Source: an uncultured Alphaproteobacteria bacterium
GTDB lineage: Bacteria > Pseudomonadota > Alphaproteobacteria > GCA-2731375
DNA: 64,000 bases
Assembly (NCBI GenBank): GCA_951812805.1
Contig: CATOSZ010000003.1
Coordinates: 1,070,557 to 1,134,556, forward strand
Reading direction: 5' to 3'
Of this stretch, positions 1 through 8,929 are shown one piece after another (the stretch's first letter is position 1; each line of letters opens with the position of its first letter). Position numbers and translations under genes: made by a program. Under the pieces are notes generated by a model. That model did not search any database. It was not told where the DNA came from and saw only the letters and a program-made list of their open reading frames with translations.

Positions 1-701
1 TCGCCTGGAAGGCGATCACCGATGCCGAGGACGCGGAGGCCGGCAAAGCGGAACTGTATGCGGGCGGCACCACCTATATCGGCGTCGATGTCGCGCGGCG
101 GCGCGATCTCTGGGTCGCCGCCGTCATCGAGAAGGTCGGCGATGTCTTGTGGCTGCGCGAGATCCAGACGGCGCGCGATATCTCCTTCTCCGAACAGCGC
201 GCGATCGTGCGCACGCTCGCCGCTCGCTACCGCCCGCTCCGCATCGCCGTCGATCAGACCGGCATGGGCGAGGCCGTCGTCGAGCAGCTGGCCGAGGATC
301 ACGGCGGCCTCACCGTCGAGGGCGTGCTGATGACGACCCCCAAACGGCTCGACGTCGCCACCGCGCTGCGCGAGGCCTTCGAGGACAACCGTATTCGTAT
401 CCCCGCCGACGAGGCGCTGCGGCGCGACCTGCACAGCCTGCGCGCCGAAGCCGGGCCCACGGGCGCCCCCCGGCTGACCGCCGAGCGAGCCGACACCGAC
501 GGCCACGGCGACCGCTTCTGGGCCCTCGCGCTCGCCTGCGCCGCTGCTGCCCAGGCCCGCGGCCCCTTCGAGGCCTGGACCACGGACCGCCGGCACGCCG
601 CCTTCCGCGCGCCCGATGGACTGGGACCCGGCAGTGGCCATGAGATCGACTACGAACTCGGCGTCGTGCGCTCGCCCCTCTCGGCTCTGAACGGGTGGTG
701 A
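1..701 (+). CDS. Mu-like phage terminase large subunit (gp28-type), C-terminal part
   Basis: The reading frame is open from base 3 to the stop at 699-701, so the gene begins before the window. The visible part is the RNase H-like nuclease domain of a large terminase, which cuts concatemeric phage DNA during packaging. The signs are an acidic strand YIGVDVARRRDLW, the DQTGMGE block and a late GHGDRFWALALA motif that supplies another acidic metal ligand. The ATPase half lies outside. The portal and head genes follow at once in the order typical of Mu-like prophages. The family assignment is firm; whether the gene is intact cannot be judged. Confidence 0.85.
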   Translation, partial: AWKAITDAEDAEAGKAELYAGGTTYIGVDVARRRDLWVAAVIEKVGDVLWLREIQTARDISFSEQRAIVRTLAARYRPLRIAVDQTGMGEAVVEQLAEDHGGLTVEGVLMTTPKRLDVATALREAFEDNRIRIPADEALRRDLHSLRAEAGPTGAPRLTAERADTDGHGDRFWALALACAAAAQARGPFEAWTTDRRHAAFRAPDGLGPGSGHEIDYELGVVRSPLSALNGW

Positions 702-703
702 GC

Positions 704-2191
704 ATGGCGAAAGACCTCCCCGCGACGCCCGACACGGCCGAGATCGCCGCGCCCGAGGCCGGCCGCGAGGGTATCGGCGCCTGGGCCGGCGCCTGGCTCG
801 ACGAGATGGGCGCGTTCGCCGCCGATCCCCGTCAGTGGCGAAGCGACCCCGCCTCGATCTCCGCCGCCACGGCGGCGCTCACCGACCCCCACGCCCGCGC
901 CGTGCTCGACCAGCGCCTCGACGCCGGCACCGCCGCGCCGCTCGAGGTCGAACCCGGCGGCACGGCGCGGCGCGACCGCATCGCCGCCGAGGACCTCGCC
1001 GGGCAACTCGAGGCCATCGAGATCGACCGCGTCAGCCGGGAACTGCTACACGCCGTCTGGTACGGCTATGCCATCGCCGAGTGCCTCTGGGAGATCGACG
1101 GCGGCCGTGCCCGCCTCGCCGATCTCAAGGTGCGCGATCCCGCCCGATTCCGCTTCCGCCCCGACGGCACGCCGTTGCTGATCGCCCGGGACCGGCCGCG
1201 CGGAATCGAACTGCCGCCGGCCAAGTTCACCGTCCTGCGCCAGCCCCGCCAGCACGGCGGCCAGCCGCACGGCCCCGGTGTCGCCCGCTGGTGCCTCTGG
1301 CCCGTCTGGTTAAAGCGGCAGGGTGTCCGCTTCTGGTCGACCGCGCTGGAGAAGTTCGGCATGCCCGCCCTCGTGATCTCGCTCCGGGGCGACGCCCCGC
1401 CCGAAGAGGTCGCCTTGGCGCTCGAAACCGTAAGCGCCGTCATCGGCGGCGCCGGCGTCGTGACCAAGGAGGGCCAGAAGATCGAGACCCTCGACTCCCA
1501 GCGCCGCGCCGGCGGCGACTACAAGGAGTTCACCGCCGCCATGGACGGCATGATCGCCGACGCCGTGCTCGGCCAGCGCGCCACCAGCGAGATCGGCCCC
1601 TGGCAGGCCACGGCCGAGGTCCATGCCGAGGTGCTGCAACGCCTCGTCGCCGCCGACGCACGACGCCTCTCCGCCGCCCTCCAGCACTCCCTCGCCACCT
1701 GGCTCACCCACTGGAACCACCCAGGCGCCGCCGTGCCGCGCTTGATCCGCGACACCGCCCCGCCGGAAGACCTGGAGCGCCGCGCGAACCGCGATGACAT
1801 CGTCGCCCGGATGTCCGAGCTCAAGCCGACCCAAGCCTATGTCGAGCGCACCTACGGGGGAGAATGGGAAGCGGCGGCGCCCTCGACGCCGCCCGCGCGG
1901 GCCGAGGAGGAGCGTCTGGCGCTCGCGGGACCCAGGCGGGCGGGCGACGCTATCGATCGGGCCGTCGACGCGCTGATCGAAGACGAAGGCTGGACACGCA
2001 TCATGGAGCCCATCGTCCAGCCGGTGCTCGACGCCGCCACCGACGCCCCTGGATTCGCGACATTCCGCCAAAGGCTCGACGGCGAGGCGTTGCAAAACGC
2101 CATGGACACGAGCGAGCTGGCCACCACGTTGCACCGCACGACCTTCTCGGCCGAGATCGCCGGACAGGGCGAACCCGAGGGCGGAGAGTAG
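704..2191 (+). CDS. Mu-like portal protein (gp29, DUF935 family)
   Basis: This 495-residue protein matches the DUF935/Mu gp29 portal family, which forms the dodecameric ring at the capsid vertex through which DNA is packaged. Characteristic stretches are the ELLHAVWYGYAIAECLWE region, the RDRPRGIELPPAKF segment and the later DGMIADAVLGQRATSE block. GTG codons at 695 and 698 are in frame, but the ATG at 704 just after the terminase stop is the natural start. Its length is normal for the family, so this gene looks intact. It sits between the terminase and a minor head protein, in canonical Mu order. Confidence 0.88.
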   Translation: MAKDLPATPDTAEIAAPEAGREGIGAWAGAWLDEMGAFAADPRQWRSDPASISAATAALTDPHARAVLDQRLDAGTAAPLEVEPGGTARRDRIAAEDLAGQLEAIEIDRVSRELLHAVWYGYAIAECLWEIDGGRARLADLKVRDPARFRFRPDGTPLLIARDRPRGIELPPAKFTVLRQPRQHGGQPHGPGVARWCLWPVWLKRQGVRFWSTALEKFGMPALVISLRGDAPPEEVALALETVSAVIGGAGVVTKEGQKIETLDSQRRAGGDYKEFTAAMDGMIADAVLGQRATSEIGPWQATAEVHAEVLQRLVAADARRLSAALQHSLATWLTHWNHPGAAVPRLIRDTAPPEDLERRANRDDIVARMSELKPTQAYVERTYGGEWEAAAPSTPPARAEEERLALAGPRRAGDAIDRAVDALIEDEGWTRIMEPIVQPVLDAATDAPGFATFRQRLDGEALQNAMDTSELATTLHRTTFSAEIAGQGEPEGGE

Positions 2192-2194
2192 GCC

Positions 2195-2401
2195 ATGGCC
2201 GGACGCGAAGACGCACAAGACGATATCCAGCCCGGCCACTGGATGCGCTGGCCAGCGGGACGGCGCAATGGCCGCGTTCAACACATGCTCCACGACGACC
2301 ACGGCGATCTCGCCGGCGCCGTGCTGGAAGCGGACGGCGGCGGATGGATTGCCGCCGCCGTCGGCGAACTCACGCCCATCTCCCCCCGCGGCTTGAACTG
2401 A
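2195..2401 (+). CDS. small phage protein of unknown function
   Basis: A 68-residue acidic protein starts 3 bases after the portal stop and ends 9 bases before the head protein start. The tight packing on the same strand supports a real gene. It shows no signal peptide, membrane segment or motif that I recognise. Small uncharacterised proteins between portal and head morphogenesis genes are common in Mu-like phages. Confidence 0.55.
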   Translation: MAGREDAQDDIQPGHWMRWPAGRRNGRVQHMLHDDHGDLAGAVLEADGGGWIAAAVGELTPISPRGLN

Positions 2402-2410
2402 AGACCGATC

Positions 2411-3172
2411 ATGGCGGACCCCGAGATCCTCGACGTCCCGCCCCGGGAGGCGATCGAGCACTTCCGCGCCAAGGGCTACCATATCGGCTACCACTGGCTC
2501 GACACCGACGCCGCACGGCACACCGCCTCCTTCACCGTCGCCAAGGTGGCGCAGCTCGACATTCTCGAGGACATCCGCGCCGCCGTGGACGCGGCGGTCG
2601 CCGAGGGCAAGACCTACGACTGGTTCCAGGGCGAACTCGAACCCATTCTGCGCCGCAAGGGCTGGTGGGGCCGCGAGCGCATGATCGATCCCCTGACCGG
2701 CGAGAGCCAGATCGTCCAACTCGGCTCGCCCCATCGTCTGCGCATCATCTTCGACACCAATCTCCGCATGGCCTACGCCCATGGCCGCTGGGAAAAGATC
2801 GAACGGCTCGCCGGCCGATTATCCTATCTCCGCTACGTCGCCGTTCAGGACAGGCGCACCCGGCCCGAACACATGGCCTGGCATGGCACCGTGCTGCGCT
2901 GGGACGACCCCTTCTGGCACAGCCACTATCCGCCCAACGGCTGGAAATGCCGTTGCATCGTCCAGCAGCTCGGCGAAGACGATCTCGAGCGCTACGGTCA
3001 CGCCGTCTCCGATCGCCCACCCGACGGCTGGGACCGGACCCGGGATTGGCTCGACAGGCGCAACGGACAGATCCACCGGATCCCGGTCGGCATCGATCCG
3101 GGCTTCGCCCACAACGTCGGACTCGTCGATCCCGCCGCGCAGGCCCAGCGCCTGCTCGATCAAAGGACGTAG
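2411..3172 (+). CDS. Mu gp30/F-like head morphogenesis protein, probably shortened at the C-terminus
   Basis: The 253 residues carry the Mu F-like minor head domain: a central IFDTNLRMAYAHGRWEKI helix, then DRRTRPEHMAWHGTVL and HYPPNGWKCRCIVQQL, which are hallmarks of this family. The protein helps prohead assembly and contacts the portal. Family members I know are usually clearly longer, and here the frame stops soon after the conserved DPGFAHNVG motif. No scaffold, protease, major capsid or tail gene follows. I infer that the prophage has lost everything downstream. The stop itself may be native or created by the deletion. Confidence 0.82.
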   Translation: MADPEILDVPPREAIEHFRAKGYHIGYHWLDTDAARHTASFTVAKVAQLDILEDIRAAVDAAVAEGKTYDWFQGELEPILRRKGWWGRERMIDPLTGESQIVQLGSPHRLRIIFDTNLRMAYAHGRWEKIERLAGRLSYLRYVAVQDRRTRPEHMAWHGTVLRWDDPFWHSHYPPNGWKCRCIVQQLGEDDLERYGHAVSDRPPDGWDRTRDWLDRRNGQIHRIPVGIDPGFAHNVGLVDPAAQAQRLLDQRT

Positions 3173-3451
3173 TCCCGGCCGCCGTTCCTCGGTTTGGCAA
3201 CCGCGAATCGACGCTCCCGGAAATGGCCGATTTTGGCGCGAATTCAGGGGGCTGAAAATGGGCCTTTTCGATCCGTTTCCAGCCGATTCATGGCCTCTGA
3301 ACGGCCATTTCGACAAATATTTTCGATTAACCGATTCCGGCCTCGATAGGCCCGCCGATCACCTCCAACCTACTGATCCGACAAGGCTTTGTTCGGAATA
3401 GTCCGACCTCATCCGAGATAGTCCGGATTCTTAGTCTTTTCTGTCTCCCCA
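3173..3451 (+). other. non-coding prophage/host junction region
   Basis: I find no convincing gene in these 279 bases. The region is more AT-rich than its surroundings, notably around 3300-3345. It holds a 10-base inverted repeat (3220-3229 with 3302-3311), a small hairpin ATGGCC/GGCCAT at 3290-3308, and two copies of ATAGTCCG at 3398 and 3418. It lies exactly between the last phage gene and a host gene that lacks its 5' end. A transposable phage terminus is a reasonable guess. Confidence 0.5.
3398..3425 (+). repeat. paired ATAGTCCG direct repeats, 20 bases apart
   Basis: The octamer ATAGTCCG occurs at 3398-3405 and again at 3418-3425, with partly similar flanks. TCCGAC also occurs at 3377. 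A spacing of two helical turns at the edge of a Mu-like remnant resembles tandem transposase-binding end sites, but the match is short and the role is inferred. Confidence 0.35.
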
Positions 3452-4489
3452 CACCGGGTCGAAAGCCGCGACGGCATGGGCCTGTGGGTCTGCGAGGACC
3501 GGGTCTGGGGCAGCTGGCGCGGCGAGTTGCCAGGCGGTAACCGGCGCCCGGACCGGCCGGTGACCTCGGCACTCGAACGCGGCGGCCACGAGGATTACGG
3601 CGAACGACGCCCGGCGGTGACGGCGCTCCGCCTCGCCGACATGGACCGCGACGGCGTGTATACCCATGTGATCTACGGCCCGATCTTCTCGATCAAGGCC
3701 GAGGACCCGGCGCTGCGCGACGCCTGTTATGCCGCCTACAACGATTCCCTCGCCGAGTTCGTGGCCGAGGCGCCGGAACGGTTGATCGGCGTCGCCATGC
3801 TGCCGCCGCAAGCCGAGGCGGCGACGGCGGAGCTCTGGCGGCTTGCCCGCCGGGGCGGCTGGAAGCAGGCCAACCTGCAGATCGCCGAGGCCGTGCCCGG
3901 CCTGCACGATCCGGCCTGGCAGCCGTTCTGGAAGGCACTGGAGGAGACGGGCATCATCCTCTCCTTCCACGTCGCGGTCATCGACCTGCCGAAGGGCGAT
4001 CCCGCCGCCGGCACGCCGGCCGCGAGTTTCGCGCTGGCCAAGGCCTTCCCCGGACAGTTCCTCGATCCCTTCGTCGACCTCTTCGCCTGGGGCATCCTGG
4101 AAAATCATCCCAAGCTGCGCCTGACCATGGCCGAAAGCGGCCTCGGCTGGGTCCCCTGGGTGGTGCAGGAACTCGACCACCGTTTCGAGCTGATGTGGGA
4201 GAACAACGGTTATTGGGAACGCCACGGCGGCATCCCGCTGAAGGAACGCCCGAGCGACATCTTCAAGCGGCAGGTCTGGGCAAGCTTCCAGGACGATCCC
4301 GTCGCCATTCGCCTGCTGCCCTTCCTCGGCGAGGGCAAGGCCATGTGGGCCTCCGACTATCCCCATCCCGATAGCACCTGGCCGCATTCGAAGGCCAAGA
4401 TCGAGGCGCAGATGGCCGACCTGCCGGCCGAGGCCCGCAAGGCGCTGCTGCACGATAACGCCGCGCGGCTCTACGGCCTGGAGATCTGA
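3452..4489 (+). pseudogene. amidohydrolase (ACMSD-like superfamily), 5' truncated
   Basis: The protein resembles amidohydrolase-2 metal-dependent hydrolases, with RLADMDRDGVYTHVIYGP, the HPKLRLTMAESGLGW stretch, WASDYPHPDSTWP near the end, and a final HDNAARLYGLE. Family members begin with a short strand carrying a metal-binding D-x-H or H-x-H motif about 30-40 residues before the first homologous segment. That part is missing: the homologous frame begins near 3452, the first ATG is 3476, and an in-frame stop lies at 3419. Loss of the metal site predicts an inactive protein. The cause is probably the phage-derived junction immediately upstream. Downstream genes are in the same direction with a 2-base gap. 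Confidence 0.75.
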
Positions 4490-4491
4490 AC

Positions 4492-5385
4492 ATGGGCAAG
4501 ACAATCGGTTTCATCGGCCTCGGCGCGATCGGTGAGGGCATGGCCCGGAACCTGGTGCGCGCCGGCCATCGGGTGAGCGGCCTCGACGTCCGCGCCGCGC
4601 CGCTGGAACGCCACGTCGAGGCCGGCGGCCTTCGCGCCGAGACGCCGGCGGAAGCGGCGAGCGAGGCCGACATCCTCTGCGTCACCGTTTACGATTCGAG
4701 CCAGGCGCGCGAGGTGCTGTTCGGCGAGGCGGGCGCGCTCACCACCCTGCCGGCCGGCGCCGTCGTCGCCATGCACACCACCATGCCGCCCGACGATTCC
4801 CGCGAGATCGCCGCCCGGGTCGAGGCCGGCGGCCACCTCTTCGTCGACGCGCCCGTCACCGGCGGGGTCGACGGCGCCGACGCCGGCACCTTGACCGTGA
4901 TGGCGGCGGGCTCTGGCGCCGCGCTTTCGGCGGCACACGACGCGTTACAGGCGATGTCGACGAAGATCGTCCATTGCGGCGAGGCGGCGGGCGACGGCTC
5001 GACCGTGAAGATGATCAACCAGCTGCTGGTCGGCACCCAGGTCGCCCTCGTCGCCGAAGCGATGACGCTCGCCGCCAAGGCCGGCGCCGATCCCCGCACC
5101 GTGTTCGACGTCGTCTCGACCGGTTCCGCCCGCTCCTACGTGCTGGAGACCTGGGCGCCCCGCATCTTGGCGCGCGACTTCGATCCCCACGCGATGCTCG
5201 ACATCTTCCGCAAGGACCTGAAGATCGTCGTCGACGGGGCGAGCGACGCCCGCGCCTACACCCCGCTGGCGGCGGCGGCCTTGCAGATGTTCCAGGCCGG
5301 CACCGCCGCCGGCCTCGGCGGCGAGGGCAGCGCAGCTTTGGCCAAGGTCTACGAGCGCATGGCCGGGCTGGAAGTGGACGGCTAG
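4492..5385 (+). CDS. NAD(P)-dependent beta-hydroxyacid dehydrogenase (3-hydroxyisobutyrate dehydrogenase family)
   Basis: This 297-residue protein has an N-terminal Rossmann motif GFIGLGAIGEGMARNL, a substrate-binding DAPVTGGVDGADAGTL segment (Thr where many members have Ser), and the catalytic lysine in GSTVKMINQLLVG. Family members oxidise or reduce small beta-hydroxyacids such as 3-hydroxyisobutyrate, tartronate semialdehyde or 6-phosphogluconate-like compounds; the substrate here cannot be read. It follows the truncated amidohydrolase by 2 bases and precedes an FAD oxidoreductase, so a catabolic operon is likely. Confidence 0.85.
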   Translation: MGKTIGFIGLGAIGEGMARNLVRAGHRVSGLDVRAAPLERHVEAGGLRAETPAEAASEADILCVTVYDSSQAREVLFGEAGALTTLPAGAVVAMHTTMPPDDSREIAARVEAGGHLFVDAPVTGGVDGADAGTLTVMAAGSGAALSAAHDALQAMSTKIVHCGEAAGDGSTVKMINQLLVGTQVALVAEAMTLAAKAGADPRTVFDVVSTGSARSYVLETWAPRILARDFDPHAMLDIFRKDLKIVVDGASDARAYTPLAAAALQMFQAGTAAGLGGEGSAALAKVYERMAGLEVDG

Positions 5386-5410
5386 GCGGCGCGAGCGCGG
5401 AGAACCAACG

Positions 5411-6586
5411 ATGAGCAAGACCCACGACGTGATCATCGTCGGCGGCGGCCTGCATGGCTCGTCCGCCGCCTATCACCTGCTGCACCGCGATGCGGGCCTT
5501 GACGTGGTCGTCGTCGAGAAGGACCCGACGTACGAGTTCGCCGCCACCGGCCGTTCCTTCGGCGGGGTCCGAGTGCTGTTCTCCCAGGAGGAGAACATCG
5601 CCATGTCGCTCTATGGGCATGAGTTCTACGGCGATTTCGCCGCGCGGACGGCGGTCGCGGGCGAGAGCGTCGAGATCAACTTCCGCCGCCAGGGCTATCT
5701 CTTCATGGCGCTGAACCGGGACGAGGCGGAGATCATCGAATTGAACCTCGAGGTCCAGCGCGCCATGGGCTGCGAGGTGGTGGAGCTGGACGCGGCGGGC
5801 CTGAAGGCGCGGTTTCCCTCGCTCACCACCGAGGACGTGGTGCTCGCCGTGCTGACGCCGAACGACGGCTGGGTCGATCCGCACGCGGCGCTGATGGGCT
5901 TTCGCGCCAAGGCGCGCGATCTCGGCGCCCGCTATGTCCGGGGCGAGGTGGCGGAAATCACGCATGAGGGCGGGCGGGCCCGCGGCGTGCGCCTCGCCGA
6001 CGGCGACACGCTCGCGGCCGAAACGGTGATCATCGCGGCCGGCGCCTGGTCCGGCGAGATCGCCGCCCGCGTCGGCTGGGAGTTGCCGGTGGTACCGCTC
6101 GCCCGCTCCAACTTCCATTTCGAAACGCGCGAAGAGTTGGAGCCGCTGCCGCTGTTCCGCTCGCTCCCGGGTTTTGGCGGGCGGCCGGAGGGCAGCGGCT
6201 ATATCTGCGGCTATACCGACTTCGACCGGGCCGGACAGTTCGATTTCGACGTGCGCCACCAGCTGTTCGAAGACCTGCTGTGGCCCGGCCTCGCCCATCG
6301 GGTGAAGGCCTTCGAAGCGATCAAAGTGACCAATTCCTGGGTCGGGCACTACGCCTACAACACGTTCGACGGTAACCTCATCGTCGGTCCCTGGCGCGGG
6401 CGGATGGACAATCTGCTGGTCGCCAGCGGGTTCTCGGGCCATGGTCTGCAGCACGCACCGGCGGTTGGCCGGGCGCTCGCCGAGCTGGTGCTGGACGGCG
6501 GCTACGGCGCCATCGACCTGGAACGCTTCGACTATGCCCGCATCCCCGCCGGCCGGGCCGAGCCGGAACGTGGCATGAAGGCGTAA
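5411..6586 (+). CDS. FAD-dependent amine/amino-acid oxidoreductase (DAO family)
   Basis: The 391-residue protein opens with the dinucleotide-binding motif DVIIVGGGLHGSSAAYHLL and an FAD-ribose acid in VVVVEKDPTYEFAATGRS, followed by a sarcosine oxidase/D-amino-acid oxidase-type fold. A C-terminal GFSGHGLQHAPAVGRALAEL helix closes the FAD site. Such enzymes deaminate secondary amines or amino acids. A GGAGA ribosome site precedes the ATG at 5411. It sits between a hydroxyacid dehydrogenase and an aminotransferase, which suggests degradation of an amino acid or amine, but the substrate is open. Confidence 0.85.
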   Translation: MSKTHDVIIVGGGLHGSSAAYHLLHRDAGLDVVVVEKDPTYEFAATGRSFGGVRVLFSQEENIAMSLYGHEFYGDFAARTAVAGESVEINFRRQGYLFMALNRDEAEIIELNLEVQRAMGCEVVELDAAGLKARFPSLTTEDVVLAVLTPNDGWVDPHAALMGFRAKARDLGARYVRGEVAEITHEGGRARGVRLADGDTLAAETVIIAAGAWSGEIAARVGWELPVVPLARSNFHFETREELEPLPLFRSLPGFGGRPEGSGYICGYTDFDRAGQFDFDVRHQLFEDLLWPGLAHRVKAFEAIKVTNSWVGHYAYNTFDGNLIVGPWRGRMDNLLVASGFSGHGLQHAPAVGRALAELVLDGGYGAIDLERFDYARIPAGRAEPERGMKA

Positions 6587-6603
6587 CCCTGGAGCAATCG
6601 ACC

Positions 6604-7809
6604 ATGAGCTTTTCTCCCGCCGAGCGGATGAGCCGCTTTCAGCCGTCCGCCAGCACGTCGGCCGCCCAGCATGCCCGCACGCTGAAGGCGGAGGGGCGCG
6701 ACATCATCGATCTCACCCTGGGCGAGCCGGACTTCGCAACGCCGGAGAACGTGAAGCAGGCGGCGCTCGCGGCGATGGACGCGGATGAAACCCATTACAC
6801 CAACGTCGCCGGCACACCCGCCCTGCTGGCGGCGATCGCGGCCAAGCTGAAACGCGACCAGGAGCTCGACTACGAGGCAAGCGAGCTGATGGCGTCGGCC
6901 GGCGGCAAGCAGGCGATGTTCAACGCCTTCGCCGCCAGCGCCGGGCCCGGAGACGAGATCCTGGTGCCCCTGCCCTATTGGATCAGCTACCCCAACCAGA
7001 CGCTGCTGGCCGACGCGACGCCGGTCTTCGTCGAGGGACGGGCCGAGAACGGCTACAAGCTGGCGGCCGCGGATCTCGCCGCCGCGATCCGCCCGGCCAG
7101 CAGGTGGCTGGTGCTGAACTCGCCCTGCAACCCGACCGGGGCGGTCTATTCCGCGGACGAACTGGCGGCGCTGGCCGAGGTGCTGCGCGAACATCCCCAC
7201 GTCTGGATCATGGCCGACGAAATCTACGAACACCTGGTCTACGGCGACGTCACGCACGTCTCGCTTCTCGAGGTGGCGCCGGACCTGAAGCCGCGCACGT
7301 TGATCATCAACGGCGTCTCCAAGGCCTATGCGATGACCGGCTGGCGGCTCGGCTTCGCGGCCGGGCCGGCGCCGCTGATCGCCGCCATGACCAAGGTGCA
7401 GAGCCAGGTCACCTCTTGCCCCTCGGCGATCTCGCAAGCCGCCGCCGCCGAGGCGATCGCCGGACCGCAGGAGGTGCTGGCGGAGCGGCGGGCTATCATG
7501 ACGGCCAGGCGCGATACGATCTTTCAGGCCCTCGCCCAGGTCGAAGGGCTGAAGACCTGGCGGCCGGACGGCGCCATGTACCTGTTCTGCGATGCGAGCG
7601 GGTTGATCGGCCGCCGGGACGCCGAGGGCCGGGAAATCGCCGACGACCAGGATCTCGTGCGCTATCTCCTGGACACGGGCGAGGTCGCTTTGGTGCCGGG
7701 CGGCGCCTATGGCGTGCCCAATCATTTCCGCCTCAGCTTCGCCATCGACGAAGCACTGCTGGCGGAAGCCGGCCGGCGCATCCGGGCCGCCTGCGACGCC
7801 TTGAAATAA
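6604..7809 (+). CDS. class I PLP-dependent aminotransferase
   Basis: This 401-residue fold type I aminotransferase resembles aspartate aminotransferases of the I-gamma group. The PLP lysine is Lys240 in NGVSKAYAMTGWRLGF; LNSPCNPTGAVY and MADEIYEHLVY supply the cofactor-binding Asn and Asp/Tyr, and a C-terminal arginine in NHFRLSFA binds the substrate carboxylate. It starts at an ATG after GGAG, 17 bases behind the FAD oxidoreductase, and is probably co-transcribed with it. The amino donor specificity cannot be set from sequence alone. Confidence 0.88.
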   Translation: MSFSPAERMSRFQPSASTSAAQHARTLKAEGRDIIDLTLGEPDFATPENVKQAALAAMDADETHYTNVAGTPALLAAIAAKLKRDQELDYEASELMASAGGKQAMFNAFAASAGPGDEILVPLPYWISYPNQTLLADATPVFVEGRAENGYKLAAADLAAAIRPASRWLVLNSPCNPTGAVYSADELAALAEVLREHPHVWIMADEIYEHLVYGDVTHVSLLEVAPDLKPRTLIINGVSKAYAMTGWRLGFAAGPAPLIAAMTKVQSQVTSCPSAISQAAAAEAIAGPQEVLAERRAIMTARRDTIFQALAQVEGLKTWRPDGAMYLFCDASGLIGRRDAEGREIADDQDLVRYLLDTGEVALVPGGAYGVPNHFRLSFAIDEALLAEAGRRIRAACDALK

Positions 7810-7871
7810 AACCGGAAAACGGTGCCCTTGCCGCTTGGACCCACCGCCCGGTGGGCGTATAAGAGGCCGCC

Positions 7872-8885
7872 ATGACACGGCGATTATGGACAATTCCGGC
7901 GGCCCTGGCGCTCGCCCTCGCGCTGCTGGCGGCAAGCGGGCCCGCGCGCGCCGGCAGCAGCGACTTCTTCCGCATCGCCACCGGGCCGACGGTCGCGACC
8001 TACTTCCCGATCGGCGGCATGCTCGCCGGTGCGATCTCACGTCCGCCGGGCGGGCGGGACTGCGCGGATGGCGGCAGTTGCGGGGTCGAAGGCCTGATCG
8101 CCGTCGCCCACAGCAGCGGCGGGGCCCGCCAGAACCTGGACCTGATCGCCCAGGGCGAGGTCGAGTCGGCGCTCAGCCAGGCCGACCTGGCGCATTGGGC
8201 CCATACCGGCAGCGGTGTCTTCGAGGCGTCGGGCGCCAACGAGAAACTGCGGCTGATCGCCAACCTCTATGCCGAGGCGGTGCAGATCGTCGTCCGGCGC
8301 GACTCGGGCATCGAGAACCCGGCCGACCTGCGCGGGCGCCGCGTGTCCTACGGGCCGGCGGAAAGCGGCGCCGTCTCGCACAGCCGGTTGATCCTCTCGG
8401 CTTACGGGGTCAACGAGGACGACGTGATCCGCGAGTACAGCAGCCAGGCCGAGGCGGGCGAGCACCTGCGCCAAGGCAAGGTCGAGGCGATGATCGTCAT
8501 CGGCGGCCATCCGGTGCCGGTGATCACGGCGCTGGCCCGCGACGGCCTGGTCGACCTGCTGGCGATCGACGGGGCGCCGGCCGGCGCGCTGATCGAGCGC
8601 AATCCCTTCCTGCATGCGCTGGAGATCCCGGCGGAAATCTACCCGGGCATCCCGGCGCGCCGCACCCTGGCGGTCGAGGCGCAATGGCTCACCTCCAGCG
8701 ACGTGGACGAGGCGCTGGTCTACGCCATCACCCGGGCGCTTTGGCATCGGGGCAATCGCGACCTGCTCGACGGCGGTCATCCGAAGGGGCGCGAGATCCG
8801 GCTGGAGCGCGCGTTGAACGGCAATTCCGTCCCCCTGCACCCGGGCGCCCAGCGCTTCTACCGGGAGGTGGGCGCGCTGAAGTGA
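7872..8885 (+). CDS. TAXI-family TRAP transporter solute-binding protein, orphan
   Basis: The 337-residue protein starts with a signal peptide (positive RR, hydrophobic ALALALALLAAS, Ala-rich cleavage zone ending near residue 27) followed by RIATGPTVATYFPIGGMLAG, the start of TAXI-type periplasmic receptors. The GVEGLIAVAHSSGGARQNL and LSQADLAHWA segments fit the ligand-binding domain. TAXI receptors feed a fused DctQM membrane permease, but no such gene lies on either side, so the partner must be elsewhere. An AGAGG ribosome site is 5 bases before the ATG. Confidence 0.85.
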   Translation: MTRRLWTIPAALALALALLAASGPARAGSSDFFRIATGPTVATYFPIGGMLAGAISRPPGGRDCADGGSCGVEGLIAVAHSSGGARQNLDLIAQGEVESALSQADLAHWAHTGSGVFEASGANEKLRLIANLYAEAVQIVVRRDSGIENPADLRGRRVSYGPAESGAVSHSRLILSAYGVNEDDVIREYSSQAEAGEHLRQGKVEAMIVIGGHPVPVITALARDGLVDLLAIDGAPAGALIERNPFLHALEIPAEIYPGIPARRTLAVEAQWLTSSDVDEALVYAITRALWHRGNRDLLDGGHPKGREIRLERALNGNSVPLHPGAQRFYREVGALK

Positions 8886-8929
8886 TGGTCACCCGCCACC
8901 GATACACCCCAACCTGAGCGGAGCGAGAC

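Noticed and set aside
1-3172. A gene transfer agent cluster
   Set aside because: The gene order and the DUF935 portal match Mu-like phages and not the alphaproteobacterial GTA.
7840-7858. A CCCACCG/CGGTGGG palindrome before the TAXI gene as a terminator
   Set aside because: The stem is short with a two-base loop and no T-run follows; it could equally be chance in GC-rich DNA.
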